Source: Echinicola strongylocentroti
GTDB taxonomy: Bacteria; Bacteroidota; Bacteroidia; Cytophagales; Cyclobacteriaceae
DNA length: 64,000 bases
Direction of reading: 5' to 3'
Assembly: GCF_003260975.1 (NCBI RefSeq)
Contig: NZ_CP030041.1
Location: forward strand, 2,465,001-2,529,000
Each line of letters opens with the position of its first letter. The stretch's first letter is position 1. Below are positions 17,908-26,830 of the stretch, one piece after another. The notes under the pieces were generated by a model, which was not told the DNA's origin, did not search any database, and was given only the letters and a program-made list of their open reading frames with translations. A program made the translations under genes and the position numbers.

Positions 17908-17975
17908 ATGACCAAATTCCTGTTCTGGTCATTGATTACTCTACAAAGATACATCGAGATTATTGATCTCAAAAA
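17908..17975 (-). promoter_or_regulatory. Promoter and leader hairpin of tRNA-like RNA B
   Basis: On the minus strand TTTTTG (17970-17975) and TATCTTTG (17944-17951) are 18 bases apart, a strong match to the Bacteroidota TTTG / TAnnTTTG promoter. The start would be near 17937. The leader forms an ATGACC / GGTCAT hairpin (17908-17932) directly before the acceptor stem, the same plan as for RNA A. Confidence 0.65.
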
Positions 17976-18191
17976 TTTCGCAAAAGGTTTAACATATTTT
18001 TACATTTTTTTTAATGGTAACGTTTACTATTTGAAAATATTACCTATCAAACCTATCAATCTAAGCGATTTATTGAAAACTCGATAATGAATTTTGGGTT
18101 TCCTTTTGAAATCCCTTCAATGTTCATGTAGTAAAGTTAACGTATAGGTAAGTATAAAGTTTATTTTTTAACATTTTTTTAAATTTCATTT

Positions 18192-19259
18192 TTACAGATC
18201 AAAATTGACGTAATTTTCCCATTTGTCCAAAACACCTTGCATATCTTCTGGAAGGCTGGAGTCAAACTGCATAAATTCTTTGCTTACAGGATGGACAAAA
18301 CCCAATGATTTGGCATGCAAAGCCTGACGAGGAAGTGCCTTAAAACAATTACTGACAAAAGCCTTGTACTTCGAAAACTGCGTTCCCTTCCGGATTTTAT
18401 CCCCTCCATAAACGGCATCATTAAACAAAGGATGCCCTAAAAACTTCATGTGTGCGCGAATTTGATGTGTCCTTCCTGTTTCCAGATTACATTGGACCAA
18501 AGATACATAGCGGAGCCGCTTGAGCACCTTCCAATGGGTAATGGCATTTTTTCCCTGATCACCATCCGGAAACACATCCATGACCTTCCTATCTCGAGCA
18601 CTTCGCCCGACATGCGCATTGATGATCCCCGCATCCTCTTTGGGCTCACCCCATACGAGGGCAAAGTAAGTACGCTCTATGGAATGATCAAAAAACTGCC
18701 TTGCCAACCCAGTCATGACCATCTCCGACTTAGCGATCACCAACAGACCACTCGTATCTTTATCTATCCGGTGAACCAATCCTGGCCTACCGCTATTTCC
18801 CGGCATTTCGGGCAATTGGTTAAAGTGGTACACCAAACCATTCACCAAAGTACCTGTCCAATTGCCATATGCAGGGTGGACGACCATTCCCGCCGGCTTG
18901 TTCACCACCAAAAGCACATCGTCTTCATATACTATATCCAAATCGATTTTCTCAGGAAGCACCTCTGTTTCCCGGGCTTCTTTTTCCAACACCACTGTGA
19001 TCACATCCCCTGGCTTGATCTTGTAATTGGACTTGGTATTTTTATCATTGATCTTGACACTTCCATCACCGATGGCCTGCTGCACTTTATTCCTAGTGAT
19101 ATTCGCTACCTTATCGGTCAAGAACCTATCCAACCGGATAGCTGCCTGCCCTTTATCGATCTCTATCCTTAGATGCTCATATAGCAGTGCACCATCTTCT
19201 TGTCCGTCGCCAATAGCACCACCGACATCAAACAACTCGTCATCCATTTCATCATTCAT
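18192..19259 (-). CDS. rluD: RluA/RluD-family 23S rRNA pseudouridine synthase
   Basis: About 355 aa. An N-terminal S4 RNA-binding domain (IRLDRFLTDKVANITRNK) is followed by the RluA catalytic domain, with NKPAGMVVHPAYGN and the signature HRIDKDTSGLLVIAK carrying the catalytic aspartate, then ETGRTHQIRAHM. RluD-type enzymes modify 23S rRNA; which sites this one uses cannot be told from sequence. I chose ATG 19259 because the longer frame would need a TTG at 19286 and adds no conserved residues. It is divergent from the PLP enzyme, about 45 bp apart. Confidence 0.9.
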   Translation of the reverse strand: MNDEMDDELFDVGGAIGDGQEDGALLYEHLRIEIDKGQAAIRLDRFLTDKVANITRNKVQQAIGDGSVKINDKNTKSNYKIKPGDVITVVLEKEARETEVLPEKIDLDIVYEDDVLLVVNKPAGMVVHPAYGNWTGTLVNGLVYHFNQLPEMPGNSGRPGLVHRIDKDTSGLLVIAKSEMVMTGLARQFFDHSIERTYFALVWGEPKEDAGIINAHVGRSARDRKVMDVFPDGDQGKNAITHWKVLKRLRYVSLVQCNLETGRTHQIRAHMKFLGHPLFNDAVYGGDKIRKGTQFSKYKAFVSNCFKALPRQALHAKSLGFVHPVSKEFMQFDSSLPEDMQGVLDKWENYVNFDL

Positions 19260-19304
19260 TCTGCAAAAATAACGGTCTCTTGACAAATTTTTTGATAATT
19301 TTGA

Positions 19305-20243
19305 ATGAATTCAATTCTTATTGTTGTGTCGACACCTGTTTCTCCCCCTTCCCAAGAAGTCCATTTGCCCGAAATCAATGATCACCCCGTACGTCTTTTT
19401 GTAAAAAGACTGGACCTCATTCATCCTTTAGCAGGCGGGAATAAATACTATAAACTTAAATACAACCTTGACGCCGCCAAAAAAGCCGGACACAGCACCT
19501 TACTCACTTTGGGGGGGGCTTATTCCAATCATATTTTTGCTACGGCAGCAGCAGGACATCTAGCAGGCTTTAAGACCATTGGCGTCATTCGAGGAGAGCA
19601 GCCCCAAGAGCTGAACCCCACCTTGGCAAAGGCACACTCCTATGGTATGAAGCTATCTTTTATGGACCGGCCCACCTATCGCAAAAAAAACGAAAAAGCA
19701 GTCATCGATGAATTACACAAAAAGTTTGGGGATTTTTACCTCATTCCAGAAGGCGGCACAAACCAACTGGCCATTCAAGGAACCCGTGAAATATTGACTG
19801 CTGGAGATAAAACGATGGATTATGTATGCTGTAGCATTGGGACAGGCGGGACGATAGCGGGGATCATCCAATCCGCCATGCCTCATCAAAATATCTTGGG
19901 CTATAGCTCATTAAAGGGGGATTTTATCCGTAAGGAGCTACAACAGCTCTTAGGAAAACACCAAATCCCGTTTCCCGCTCGGCATCATATTTTTACCAAT
20001 TACCATTTTGGCGGCTACGCCAAACATCAACCGGCATTGATCCAATTCATCAAGGACTTCAAGGAAAAAACGGACATTCCGCTGGATCCTATTTACACAG
20101 GAAAGCTGGCCTTTGGAGTGATCGATCAGATCAAATCCGGTTATTTCCCAAACGGTAGTAAAATTCTCCTGATCCATTCAGGTGGGCTTCAAGGGATCAC
20201 TGGTTTCAACCAACGCTTTGGAGAAACATTGGACGTGGAATAA
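19305..20243 (+). CDS. PLP-dependent D-cysteine desulfhydrase / ACC deaminase family enzyme
   Basis: 312 aa, tryptophan-synthase-beta fold. The PLP lysine is in LAGGNKYYKLKYN and the phosphate loop in CCSIGTGGTIAG. TLGGAYSNHIFATAAAG matches the family's substrate region. Members act as D-cysteine desulfhydrases or 1-aminocyclopropane-1-carboxylate deaminases; the substrate cannot be decided here. A TAATTTTG box at 19296-19303 would start transcription at or after the annotated ATG, so either translation starts further downstream or that box is not used. Confidence 0.82.
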   Translation: MNSILIVVSTPVSPPSQEVHLPEINDHPVRLFVKRLDLIHPLAGGNKYYKLKYNLDAAKKAGHSTLLTLGGAYSNHIFATAAAGHLAGFKTIGVIRGEQPQELNPTLAKAHSYGMKLSFMDRPTYRKKNEKAVIDELHKKFGDFYLIPEGGTNQLAIQGTREILTAGDKTMDYVCCSIGTGGTIAGIIQSAMPHQNILGYSSLKGDFIRKELQQLLGKHQIPFPARHHIFTNYHFGGYAKHQPALIQFIKDFKEKTDIPLDPIYTGKLAFGVIDQIKSGYFPNGSKILLIHSGGLQGITGFNQRFGETLDVE

Positions 20244-20251
20244 GCCGAGTT

Positions 20252-20426
20252 TTAACCCGGATTATGCATTAGGAATCGTAGTGAGAGCTGAAATTGCAAG
20301 AAAATCAATTAGTTTGGAGGCATTAGCCTAGCACCGCTACGGTTATGCCGAAAACTAAAGTGAAACGGCTGATTTTGAAGCAGTTTAAGGTCGCAACAGA
20401 TAGGCTAATGCATATTCCGGGTTTAA
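20252..20426. mobile_element. MITE copy 1
   Basis: About 174 bp with terminal inverted repeats ACCCGGATTATGCATTAG and CTAATGCATATTCCGGGT, flanked by TTA on both sides (3-bp target duplication). The interior pairs partly with itself and has no coding capacity. Other copies are at 25970, 38086 and 53921, with remnants elsewhere. Confidence 0.8.
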
Positions 20427-20457
20427 TGCCCCATTTTCGCCAATCCCAAGATATAGC

Positions 20458-20967
20458 TCAGAGTTTAGGCAAAATTTTATGGGCACGGCTCTTAAAACCT
20501 GCGCTTGCATACGGCAGAGATGCTTCGATAATGCCCTTTAGCTCTGGTTTTATTGCTGGATATCTTTCCGAAAGGTTATACACTACTTGCATCGAAAAAA
20601 CCCTAATGGCAATGGGCTCACGGGTGTCTTCCAATAACTGGAACGTCCTATCCAAGACCCCTCCTTCAAATTCCTCAGGTATTTCCTGGTATTGCAAAAC
20701 CCGAAGAATATTCCGCTTTATCCCCGGAAGGATTTCAGGCTTTCCCAATAGGGAGATTACTGTTTTATAATAAGGCAAGAGCAAGGCAGGGTATTTCTCC
20801 ACAGCCAAGGCCATCGGCCAAGATGCTCGCTGGGTAATCCTATATGGGCCAGCCACTAATATTTTCATCAGCTCCTGAAACCGAAGAGGGTCATCACCGA
20901 TATAAGCAACAATCTTACTCGACACCTCCTTGGAATGCTCTCTTTTTAATTCACTTCTGATGTCCAT
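20458..20967 (-). CDS. HEAT-repeat-like hypothetical protein
   Basis: 169 aa, almost entirely helical by appearance, with helix pairs such as FQELMKILVAGPYRITQRAS and LLPYYKTVISLLGKPEILPG that look like HEAT/ARM repeats. No signal peptide or transmembrane segment. There is no catalytic motif and I do not recognise a named family. It lies 7 bp downstream of the DUF2179 gene on the same strand, so the two are probably cotranscribed. Confidence 0.7.
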   Translation of the reverse strand: MDIRSELKREHSKEVSSKIVAYIGDDPLRFQELMKILVAGPYRITQRASWPMALAVEKYPALLLPYYKTVISLLGKPEILPGIKRNILRVLQYQEIPEEFEGGVLDRTFQLLEDTREPIAIRVFSMQVVYNLSERYPAIKPELKGIIEASLPYASAGFKSRAHKILPKL

Positions 20968-20974
20968 CCCTCGT

Positions 20975-21577
20975 CTATTTGCGCACCCTATTGAAAACCC
21001 TTGTCGTAAACCGTGGTCTATCCTCCATCACATTAAGGTCATCTTCGCTGATCCTTTTGACACTCTCAATGGTATAAAATGCTTTGTCATTAAGCGATTT
21101 GATCTTGGTCACAAAACTTTTTAGGCTCTCTCTTTTCATGACGGTAAACAACAAGTTCACTTTTCCATACCTTCCTTCAGCACCGACGTTGGTAAACCGA
21201 AAATCCCGCTCCTTCATGTATTCAATCAGTTCGGGCATCGGCTCTTTGGTAATCACCCTGACCAGCACCCTGCCCAGCGCCAATTTCTCCTCGAAAACCA
21301 TACCGATATATGTCCCCGCTCCAAACCCACCGGCATAGGCCAAATATGACATGGGGTTATCGATATTCTGAAAAATCTGCCCGATGGCCAGCAACCAAAT
21401 CAAGGCTTCAAAAAAACCCAAAATGGGAGCCACATTTTTCTTACCGTTGAGGACAAACATGATCCGTAAGGTGTTTATGGACACATCTCCTACCCGGGCC
21501 ATGAAAATCAACAGGGGCATGATGACATAGGTAAACATATCGTCATCCATTCCCATTCCACTAAAGAACTCCTGCAT
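20975..21577 (-). CDS. DUF2179/DUF5698 membrane protein
   Basis: 200 aa. Three hydrophobic segments (YVIMPLLIFMARVGDVSINT, ILGFFEALIWLLAIGQIF, YLAYAGGFGAGTYIGMVF) are followed by a soluble ferredoxin-like DUF2179 domain (LVRVITKEPMPELIEYMK to LFTVMKRESLKSFVTKIK). The N-terminal RVGDVSINTLRIMFV is diagnostic of the UPF0316 family. Its function is unknown; DUF2179 domains are thought to bind small ligands. Likely first gene of a pair with the HEAT-like gene. Confidence 0.85.
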   Translation of the reverse strand: MQEFFSGMGMDDDMFTYVIMPLLIFMARVGDVSINTLRIMFVLNGKKNVAPILGFFEALIWLLAIGQIFQNIDNPMSYLAYAGGFGAGTYIGMVFEEKLALGRVLVRVITKEPMPELIEYMKERDFRFTNVGAEGRYGKVNLLFTVMKRESLKSFVTKIKSLNDKAFYTIESVKRISEDDLNVMEDRPRFTTRVFNRVRK

Positions 21578-21603
21578 AATTCAGCTGCTTTAATTTTTTT
21601 GGA

Positions 21604-22782
21604 TTAAACTTTTACATTCCTGCCCACCTTCGTCCCTAACCACGCAAAGGAAAGCGCACAAATAACCATCAAAATGATCAGAAGGTTATAATTGTGAAAC
21701 AAATCGAATAAGGCACCAATCAACAATGGTCCCAAAGCGGCCAAATAATAGCCTGCTGACTGCGCCATACCTGATAGCCTTGCTGTAGTAGCCCCTTCTG
21801 TCCTCAGACCGATCAAAGTATAGGCCAAACTGATACTTGCCCCAAGGCAAAAGCCTATCAATGTCAGCGCTATATAAATCACCCAATTATGATCAAAAAA
21901 CAGTCCAAGAAAACCTACTAAATAGATCATCCCTATCCCAAACGCTATCCTTCGCTGCGTGGTATACTTGACAGCTACCAAAGGCGCAGTAAAGGACCCG
22001 ATCAGTCCTACTACCTGCATCAGGCTCATCATTAGACCCGCTTGTCCAGCGGTAAATCCTCTATGAATCAGTAAATCCGGCAACCAAGCGATCAGCGTAT
22101 AGAACATGGTGGATTGGATCCCCATAAAGATACTAATCTGCCAAGCGAGCTTGGATTTCCACACATTTTTACCTCCTGTCAGCCCCTCATCAGGGCCTTT
22201 TACTTTGCTGGGCTTCACTTGTGGTAGCCACACTACGATCGCCAGCACTACCAATGCCACCCAAGCCAATAAAGCTCCTCGCCACCCAAGCGACATCCCC
22301 ACTGCCAATGGCACACTCAAACCAGTCCCTACCGCCGCAAACCCGGACATTCCTGTGGTATAAGAGCTCGTCATGATGCCGATTTTATGGGGAAGTTTTA
22401 CTTTAATCAATGGGATGAGGAGAACATTACAGATCACGATACCAATCCCTGACACCGCAGTACCAAAAAATAGTAAAAAAGCACCGCCTTGTACACGAAC
22501 AAAGATGCCAAAAGCAATCAAAACCAGGCCTAACAAAATGGCACGTACATTACCTAGTCTCGCTCCTATGCTGGATGAAAAAAGCGAAAAGGTAGCAAAT
22601 GACAACAAAGGCAAGGTGGTCAAGAATCCTGCCCAAGCATTGGAAAGGTCAAGGTCTTCGCGAATCATAGGTATCAACGGCCCTACCGATGTAATCGAAG
22701 GCCTCAAGCAAAAAGACACCAATATGATCCCCGTAATAAGTAGCCCTTCAGATAATCCTTTGGATGGCGTTGTCATTTTCAT
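21604..22782 (-). CDS. MFS transporter, CynX/NimT type
   Basis: About 392 aa with 12 predicted membrane helices. GIILVSFCLRPSITSVGPLI in helix 1 and LSNAWAGFLTTLPLLSFATF are characteristic of the cyanate/2-nitroimidazole (CynX/NimT) subfamily of the major facilitator superfamily. The substrate is unknown. I chose ATG 22782; the 24 extra upstream codons do not look like family sequence. It ends 27 bp before the start of the DUF2179 gene and may form one transcript with it. Confidence 0.85.
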   Translation of the reverse strand: MKMTTPSKGLSEGLLITGIILVSFCLRPSITSVGPLIPMIREDLDLSNAWAGFLTTLPLLSFATFSLFSSSIGARLGNVRAILLGLVLIAFGIFVRVQGGAFLLFFGTAVSGIGIVICNVLLIPLIKVKLPHKIGIMTSSYTTGMSGFAAVGTGLSVPLAVGMSLGWRGALLAWVALVVLAIVVWLPQVKPSKVKGPDEGLTGGKNVWKSKLAWQISIFMGIQSTMFYTLIAWLPDLLIHRGFTAGQAGLMMSLMQVVGLIGSFTAPLVAVKYTTQRRIAFGIGMIYLVGFLGLFFDHNWVIYIALTLIGFCLGASISLAYTLIGLRTEGATTARLSGMAQSAGYYLAALGPLLIGALFDLFHNYNLLIILMVICALSFAWLGTKVGRNVKV

Positions 22783-22953
22783 AAGCCTACAAATTTCAGC
22801 AATAAAGAAGTACCAACAACCATCCGAACGACAAAAAAATTCTGCTTTTGCCAAAAAATTTCTGTTTGGAGTTACTGGCTCATGACATCATCATAAAACC
22901 ATCATCGCCAACCAATTGAGGTCATTCCATACGATGGGAACAGGTTACTAGCA

Positions 22954-23985
22954 TCACTCTTGCTCTAACACCAACGCTTTCACACAATCCACCCAGGTGT
23001 CGTGGGAATTCAAGCAAGGAACCAAATCCCATTGCTGGCCACCCTCTTCTTCAAAAACCTCCTTATATTCCTCTCCCACTTCGACCGTAGTCTCGAGACA
23101 GTCTGCCACAAAGGCAGGGGAAAAGGCCAGTACTTTTTTGGCCCCTTTGCGCGCCAACTGCCGGATGGTATCTTCGGTATAAGGCTGTATCCAGGGATCT
23201 TTGCCAAGCCGAGACTGAAAAGCTGTATGGACCTTCTCTGCTGGCAATCCCAGTTTATCGACCAATAACCGTGTATTGTAAAAACACTGTGCGCGATAGC
23301 AGTATTGATTGGAAGGGGTCTGACGGGCGCAGCACTTATCGCTCAGCTGGCAATACCCTTCACAGGACGCTTTGTGGATTTGCCGTTCGGGAATCCCATG
23401 GTAGGAAAACAAATATGCATCATATTCTTGCTTCTCAATATATGCAGCAGAAATATCCTCCCAGGCTTGCAAATAAAGTGGATGATCGACAAACCTTGGC
23501 ACATAGCTGATCGCAGGAATGACCTGCCATTCCTTCACGATTTCCATGACTTTATCGATTACTGACCCGTTCGTAGCGGAAGCATATTGTGGAAACAAGG
23601 GGAGGACGATTATTTTTTTGACACGCGCTTTTTGGAGCGCTCTTAGTCCCCGTTGGATGCTCGGAGACTGATAACGCATCGCTATTTCGACATGATATTT
23701 TTCAGTATCCAGTCGTTGTATGAGTTTCTCTTTCAGGTCTTCAGTGTGAAACAGCAATGGAGAACCACGATCTGTCCAGAGCTTCCGATATTCAGCTGCT
23801 GATTTCGGCGCCCTAAATGGTGCAATGATACCGTTTACCAACAGCCAACGAGACAAAAAAGGAATATCAATCACCCGTTTATCCATTAAAAATTCCCTTA
23901 GGTACTTTCTTACATCTGGTACTGCCGTGCTGTCGGGCGTTCCTAAGTTAACCAGTAATACTCCTGTTTGTGCCTCTTTACGCAT
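22954..23985 (-). CDS. hemH: Ferrochelatase
   Basis: 343 aa. Family blocks are clear: VLLVNLGTPDST at the N-terminus, the catalytic histidine in LFSYHGIPERQ, FQSRLGKDPWIQPYT, and the acidic metal-site block LETTVEVGEEYKE. The enzyme inserts ferrous iron into a porphyrin at the end of haem synthesis. A cysteine-rich insertion (CEGYCQLSDKCC and YCYRAQC) follows the catalytic His. It is separated from its neighbours and probably transcribed alone. Confidence 0.95.
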   Translation of the reverse strand: MRKEAQTGVLLVNLGTPDSTAVPDVRKYLREFLMDKRVIDIPFLSRWLLVNGIIAPFRAPKSAAEYRKLWTDRGSPLLFHTEDLKEKLIQRLDTEKYHVEIAMRYQSPSIQRGLRALQKARVKKIIVLPLFPQYASATNGSVIDKVMEIVKEWQVIPAISYVPRFVDHPLYLQAWEDISAAYIEKQEYDAYLFSYHGIPERQIHKASCEGYCQLSDKCCARQTPSNQYCYRAQCFYNTRLLVDKLGLPAEKVHTAFQSRLGKDPWIQPYTEDTIRQLARKGAKKVLAFSPAFVADCLETTVEVGEEYKEVFEEEGGQQWDLVPCLNSHDTWVDCVKALVLEQE

Positions 23986-24503
23986 AGGTTTTGATCTCTT
24001 TACTAGAAATATACGTGGGATTACCTACAATAGGATTTCAAAAATCCCGGGCAATCTCCCTATTCATCCAATTCCCTTTTATGGAAACCAAAAGTACAAC
24101 CTATTGTTTCAAAATGCCAATGGATTAATTCACCTGCTTATAGACGGAGTCTATGAGTCGGGAGACATTCACCAACAACTACTATTCCTTGGACTGTAGT
24201 AGCAAGTGGGAGCTGTAGCGTATTTGATAAAAGTGGCCGTCGATCTCTTCGCTTTTGTCAAGGAATCATTGGTTCTATATGATTTGAGTGACTGGACACC
24301 AGCTGACTGCTCCACCTTTTTCATTTAATTCAAAACCTATTGTGATTATAGGTTTTATTGCTCACGAAACGCACAGAACCCCCAGAATGAAATAAGGCTT
24401 TTCTGAGATTTCCATGTTTTCTGTGAGCAGCTATTTAATTTCCCTGTGATTACTGGTATCATTGCGGATAATCACAAAACCTATTTACCTTTTGCCTTGA
24501 ACC
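23986..24503. other. Intergenic region
   Basis: No gene, tRNA or repeat recognised between hemH and the DUF4168 terminator. Confidence 0.4.
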
Positions 24504-24530
24504 AAAAAAAAGCACCCGCCAGGCGGATGC
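24504..24530 (-). terminator. Rho-independent terminator of the DUF4168 gene
   Basis: In the minus-strand transcript GCATCCGCC pairs with GGCGGGTGC (one G-U) and is followed by eight T. It lies 31 bp after the DUF4168 stop. Confidence 0.82.
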
Positions 24531-24560
24531 TTTTTCAATCTATAATAAACACGTGATAAC

Positions 24561-25085
24561 TTATTGTTCTTCCATCTTTTCGCTGATCAGCGTATCCACT
24601 TTGGCACGTACTTCTTCGCTTTGGTTATAGGCCATGGACATTTGTTGGAATTTTTGCACGGACAAGTCATTTTCTTCAATCAGTCCTTGCGCTTTGGTCT
24701 GTACTTCCTTTTGGATGGTCATGACCTGTTGGCCAGCCTTATTGAACTTTCCAATTTCCTCCGGATCATCCGACGCATCTTTCAATGACCCTGACTGTTG
24801 GGCCTGCGCCAGTTCCTGAAAGCGCTGTACTTCCAGCCCCTCTGCCTTGATGGCATCCATCATTTTGCCTTGCACTTCCTGCTGTACAGGAATCAATTCG
24901 GCATTAATGCTTACAAACTTGTCATACTCCTCATCTGTAAAGTCTGAGGCTTTGGCAGGATTCTGTGGTGCCTGTGGGCTGATTCCTTGAGCATGAAGAC
25001 TGAATCCCAGCATTACCAATAGCGCGGAGAACAGACTTACCTTTGTCATTTGCTTGAAATTAATCATAATCGGTTGGTTTTTCAT
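24561..25085 (-). CDS. DUF4168 secreted protein
   Basis: About 174 aa with a signal peptide ending at GFSLHAQG. The mature part matches DUF4168: FTDEEYDKFVSINAELIPVQ near the start and a helical glutamine-rich core (VMTIQKEVQTKAQGLIEEN, VQKFQQMSMAYNQ). Probably a small periplasmic helical protein; the function of the family is unknown. An in-frame ATG at 25067 would give a shorter signal peptide and is equally likely as a start. Confidence 0.8.
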   Translation of the reverse strand: MKNQPIMINFKQMTKVSLFSALLVMLGFSLHAQGISPQAPQNPAKASDFTDEEYDKFVSINAELIPVQQEVQGKMMDAIKAEGLEVQRFQELAQAQQSGSLKDASDDPEEIGKFNKAGQQVMTIQKEVQTKAQGLIEENDLSVQKFQQMSMAYNQSEEVRAKVDTLISEKMEEQ

Positions 25086-25340
25086 TTACGATTTTTTGAA
25101 GGTACAAAATTTTCTACCCTTTGCCATAAAAACGAAAATTCTGAAGTTAAATTATCCTAAAAAAATAAAATAATACAAAACTTTCATTTTATCTGAACAA
25201 GACACTTGCACTTAAGCCTTTGTCACCCAAATTTACCGCAAGCCGTATGCCAATGGCCAAAGTCAAAAAAGAAATGTCATTTTTTCAGGATCAAAAATCA
25301 CTCTCACCTAGCATTAAGTCTAAAAATGAAACATTAACTC
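25086..25340. other. AT-rich upstream region of the DUF4168 gene
   Basis: No feature recognised. Confidence 0.35.
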
Positions 25341-25545
25341 TAACTAACCACAAAGAACTCAAAGGCCCGCACAGAGTTCACAAGGTTTCTTTGCGCACTT
25401 GGTGACTCCTCCGTGACCTCCGTGGTTAAAACCTTAACTAACCACTAAGAACACTAAGGCCCGCACTAAGCTCACAAGGTTTCTTTGCGCACTTTGTGCC
25501 TCCTTCGTGACCTCTGTGGTTAAAACCCTAACTAACCACTAAGGA
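25341..25545. repeat. Tandem 94-bp repeat, about 2.2 copies
   Basis: Units start at 25341, 25435 and 25529 (partial), each opening with TAACTAACCAC. They share CACAAGGTTTCTTTGCGCAC and CGTGACCTC. Short blocks of this type are common noncoding repeats in many bacterial genomes. No open frame. Confidence 0.8.
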
Positions 25546-25552
25546 ACTCCCC

Positions 25553-25858
25553 CTAAACAAAGCCTTTCAACTGCTGCAGTAGCTCCCGTTTGGTCATCAA
25601 ACCGCCCTTTCTCCATAGTATTTTCCCTCGCTTAAAAAGTATATAGTGGGGAATCGACCTCACCGCAAAATGGTAGGCAGCCTGTTGGTTTTTGTCTATG
25701 TTTATCTTCACTATCTTAACTTTACCATCCAACTCTTTTACGGCTTCTTCCAGCACGGGGGTCATGGTCTGGCACGGCCCGCACCAATCCGCATAAAAGT
25801 CCACCAATACAGGGACATCAGATTGCCGAATGATATCGTTGAATTTTTTCTTTGCCAT
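25553..25858 (-). CDS. Thioredoxin
   Basis: 101 aa, one thioredoxin fold with the active site DWCGPCQTMTP and the cis-proline in RSIPHYILFKRGK. No signal peptide, so a cytoplasmic disulfide reductase is expected. Its C-terminus abuts the 94-bp repeat; it is apparently monocistronic. The gene number (trxA or a paralogue) cannot be decided. Confidence 0.9.
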   Translation of the reverse strand: MAKKKFNDIIRQSDVPVLVDFYADWCGPCQTMTPVLEEAVKELDGKVKIVKINIDKNQQAAYHFAVRSIPHYILFKRGKILWRKGGLMTKRELLQQLKGFV

Positions 25859-25969
25859 AACGACCTTAAGTTTGATTTATAACTTTCCCGAAACCTCGTT
25901 GATACTTTTGGGGACTAACCGCTGATATACATTTATGATAAAAAAATTTGCTCCGCTCACTATGACGGG

Positions 25970-26144
25970 TTAAACCCGGAATATGCATTAGCCTATCTAT
26001 TGCGGTATGAACCTACTTCAAAATCAGTCGCTTCGCTGCTGTTTTCGATTTCACCATAGCGGTGCTATGCCTCAATCTCCAAACAGCCTGATTTTCTTGT
26101 AGTTTCAAACCTCATCACGATTCCTAATGCATAAACCGGGTTAA
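25970..26144. mobile_element. MITE copy 2 (opposite orientation to copy 1)
   Basis: About 170 bp, ACCCGGAATATGCATTAG at the left end and CATAAACCGGGT at the right end, flanked by TAA on both sides. Same family as the copies at 20252, 38086 and 53921. Confidence 0.78.
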
Positions 26145-26205
26145 AGAATTGTATAATTACACTTTGCTAACCACTACCTCCACCTCGTTAACATCCATAA
26201 ACCAA

Positions 26206-26229
26206 AAAAGCCCGGAAAACCGGGCTTTT
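26206..26229 (-). terminator. Terminator of the skp/bamA operon
   Basis: A perfect AAAAGCCCGG / CCGGGCTTTT hairpin with a 4-base loop; the minus-strand transcript continues into T residues. It follows the last Skp-like gene by about 22 bp. Confidence 0.85.
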
Positions 26230-26250
26230 CAATAGATTGTTTTTCGCTAT

Positions 26251-26811
26251 TTACTGAGGAAGATCAGCTTCTTCTGGCATCTGCTCAGGAAGCTCGATAC
26301 CCAATTTAGCAGCCACCAATTCGGTGAATTTATCTGCTTCTTTGGTGTATAGCAGCACGGGAGATTGTCCGGCTGTCTCTGACAAGATATGCGTATAGTT
26401 ATGCTCGGCAGCTACCGAATTAATAGCATTAAACACTTTGGTTTGTACCGGTTCAAGTAGCTCGCTCAACTTTCTTTGGTAAGAAACCTGCGCATCTTGC
26501 TCATATTTTTGAACCTCTTGTTGCAATTTCTGCAACTCTTGTTCTTTAGTAGCTCTCGCTTCTTCCGTCATGGTCTGGGCGGCCTGCTGGTAAGACTGTA
26601 CTTCTCTTTGGAAGTTTTGTGTTTTTGTCTGTACGTTAGTTTGCAATTGCTTGCCATAATCCTGCATGTCGGCGTCGATCTGCTGCATCTCCGGCATCAG
26701 GCTCATCAGTACCTCCACATTCGTATAGCCAATTTTGATATCTTGCTGGGCTTTTGCCGCAAAGCTCAAACAAAATAAAGCAACGGCTGATAAGATAATT
26801 CTCACTTTCAT
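26251..26811 (-). CDS. Skp/OmpH-family periplasmic chaperone (second copy)
   Basis: 186 aa. Signal peptide (AVALFCLSFAAKAQ), then IGYTNVEVLMSLMPEM, the OmpH start, and a long coiled-coil arm rich in Q and E (NFQREVQSYQQAAQTM, LQKLQQEVQKYEQDAQ), ending in the folded core YTHILSETAGQSPVLLYT. Skp holds unfolded outer-membrane proteins in the periplasm. It lies 19 bp after another OmpH-type gene and downstream of bamA, the usual Bacteroidota order. Confidence 0.9.
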   Translation of the reverse strand: MKVRIILSAVALFCLSFAAKAQQDIKIGYTNVEVLMSLMPEMQQIDADMQDYGKQLQTNVQTKTQNFQREVQSYQQAAQTMTEEARATKEQELQKLQQEVQKYEQDAQVSYQRKLSELLEPVQTKVFNAINSVAAEHNYTHILSETAGQSPVLLYTKEADKFTELVAAKLGIELPEQMPEEADLPQ

Positions 26812-26830
26812 AATCTGTTGTTTAATTAAG

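Noticed and set aside
17863..18087. Plus-strand 74-codon frame
   Set aside because: It overlaps the antisense of tRNA-like RNA B and its promoter and has no protein character.
25341..25545. CRISPR array
   Set aside because: There are only two adjacent 94-bp units without spacers, so it is a simple tandem repeat.
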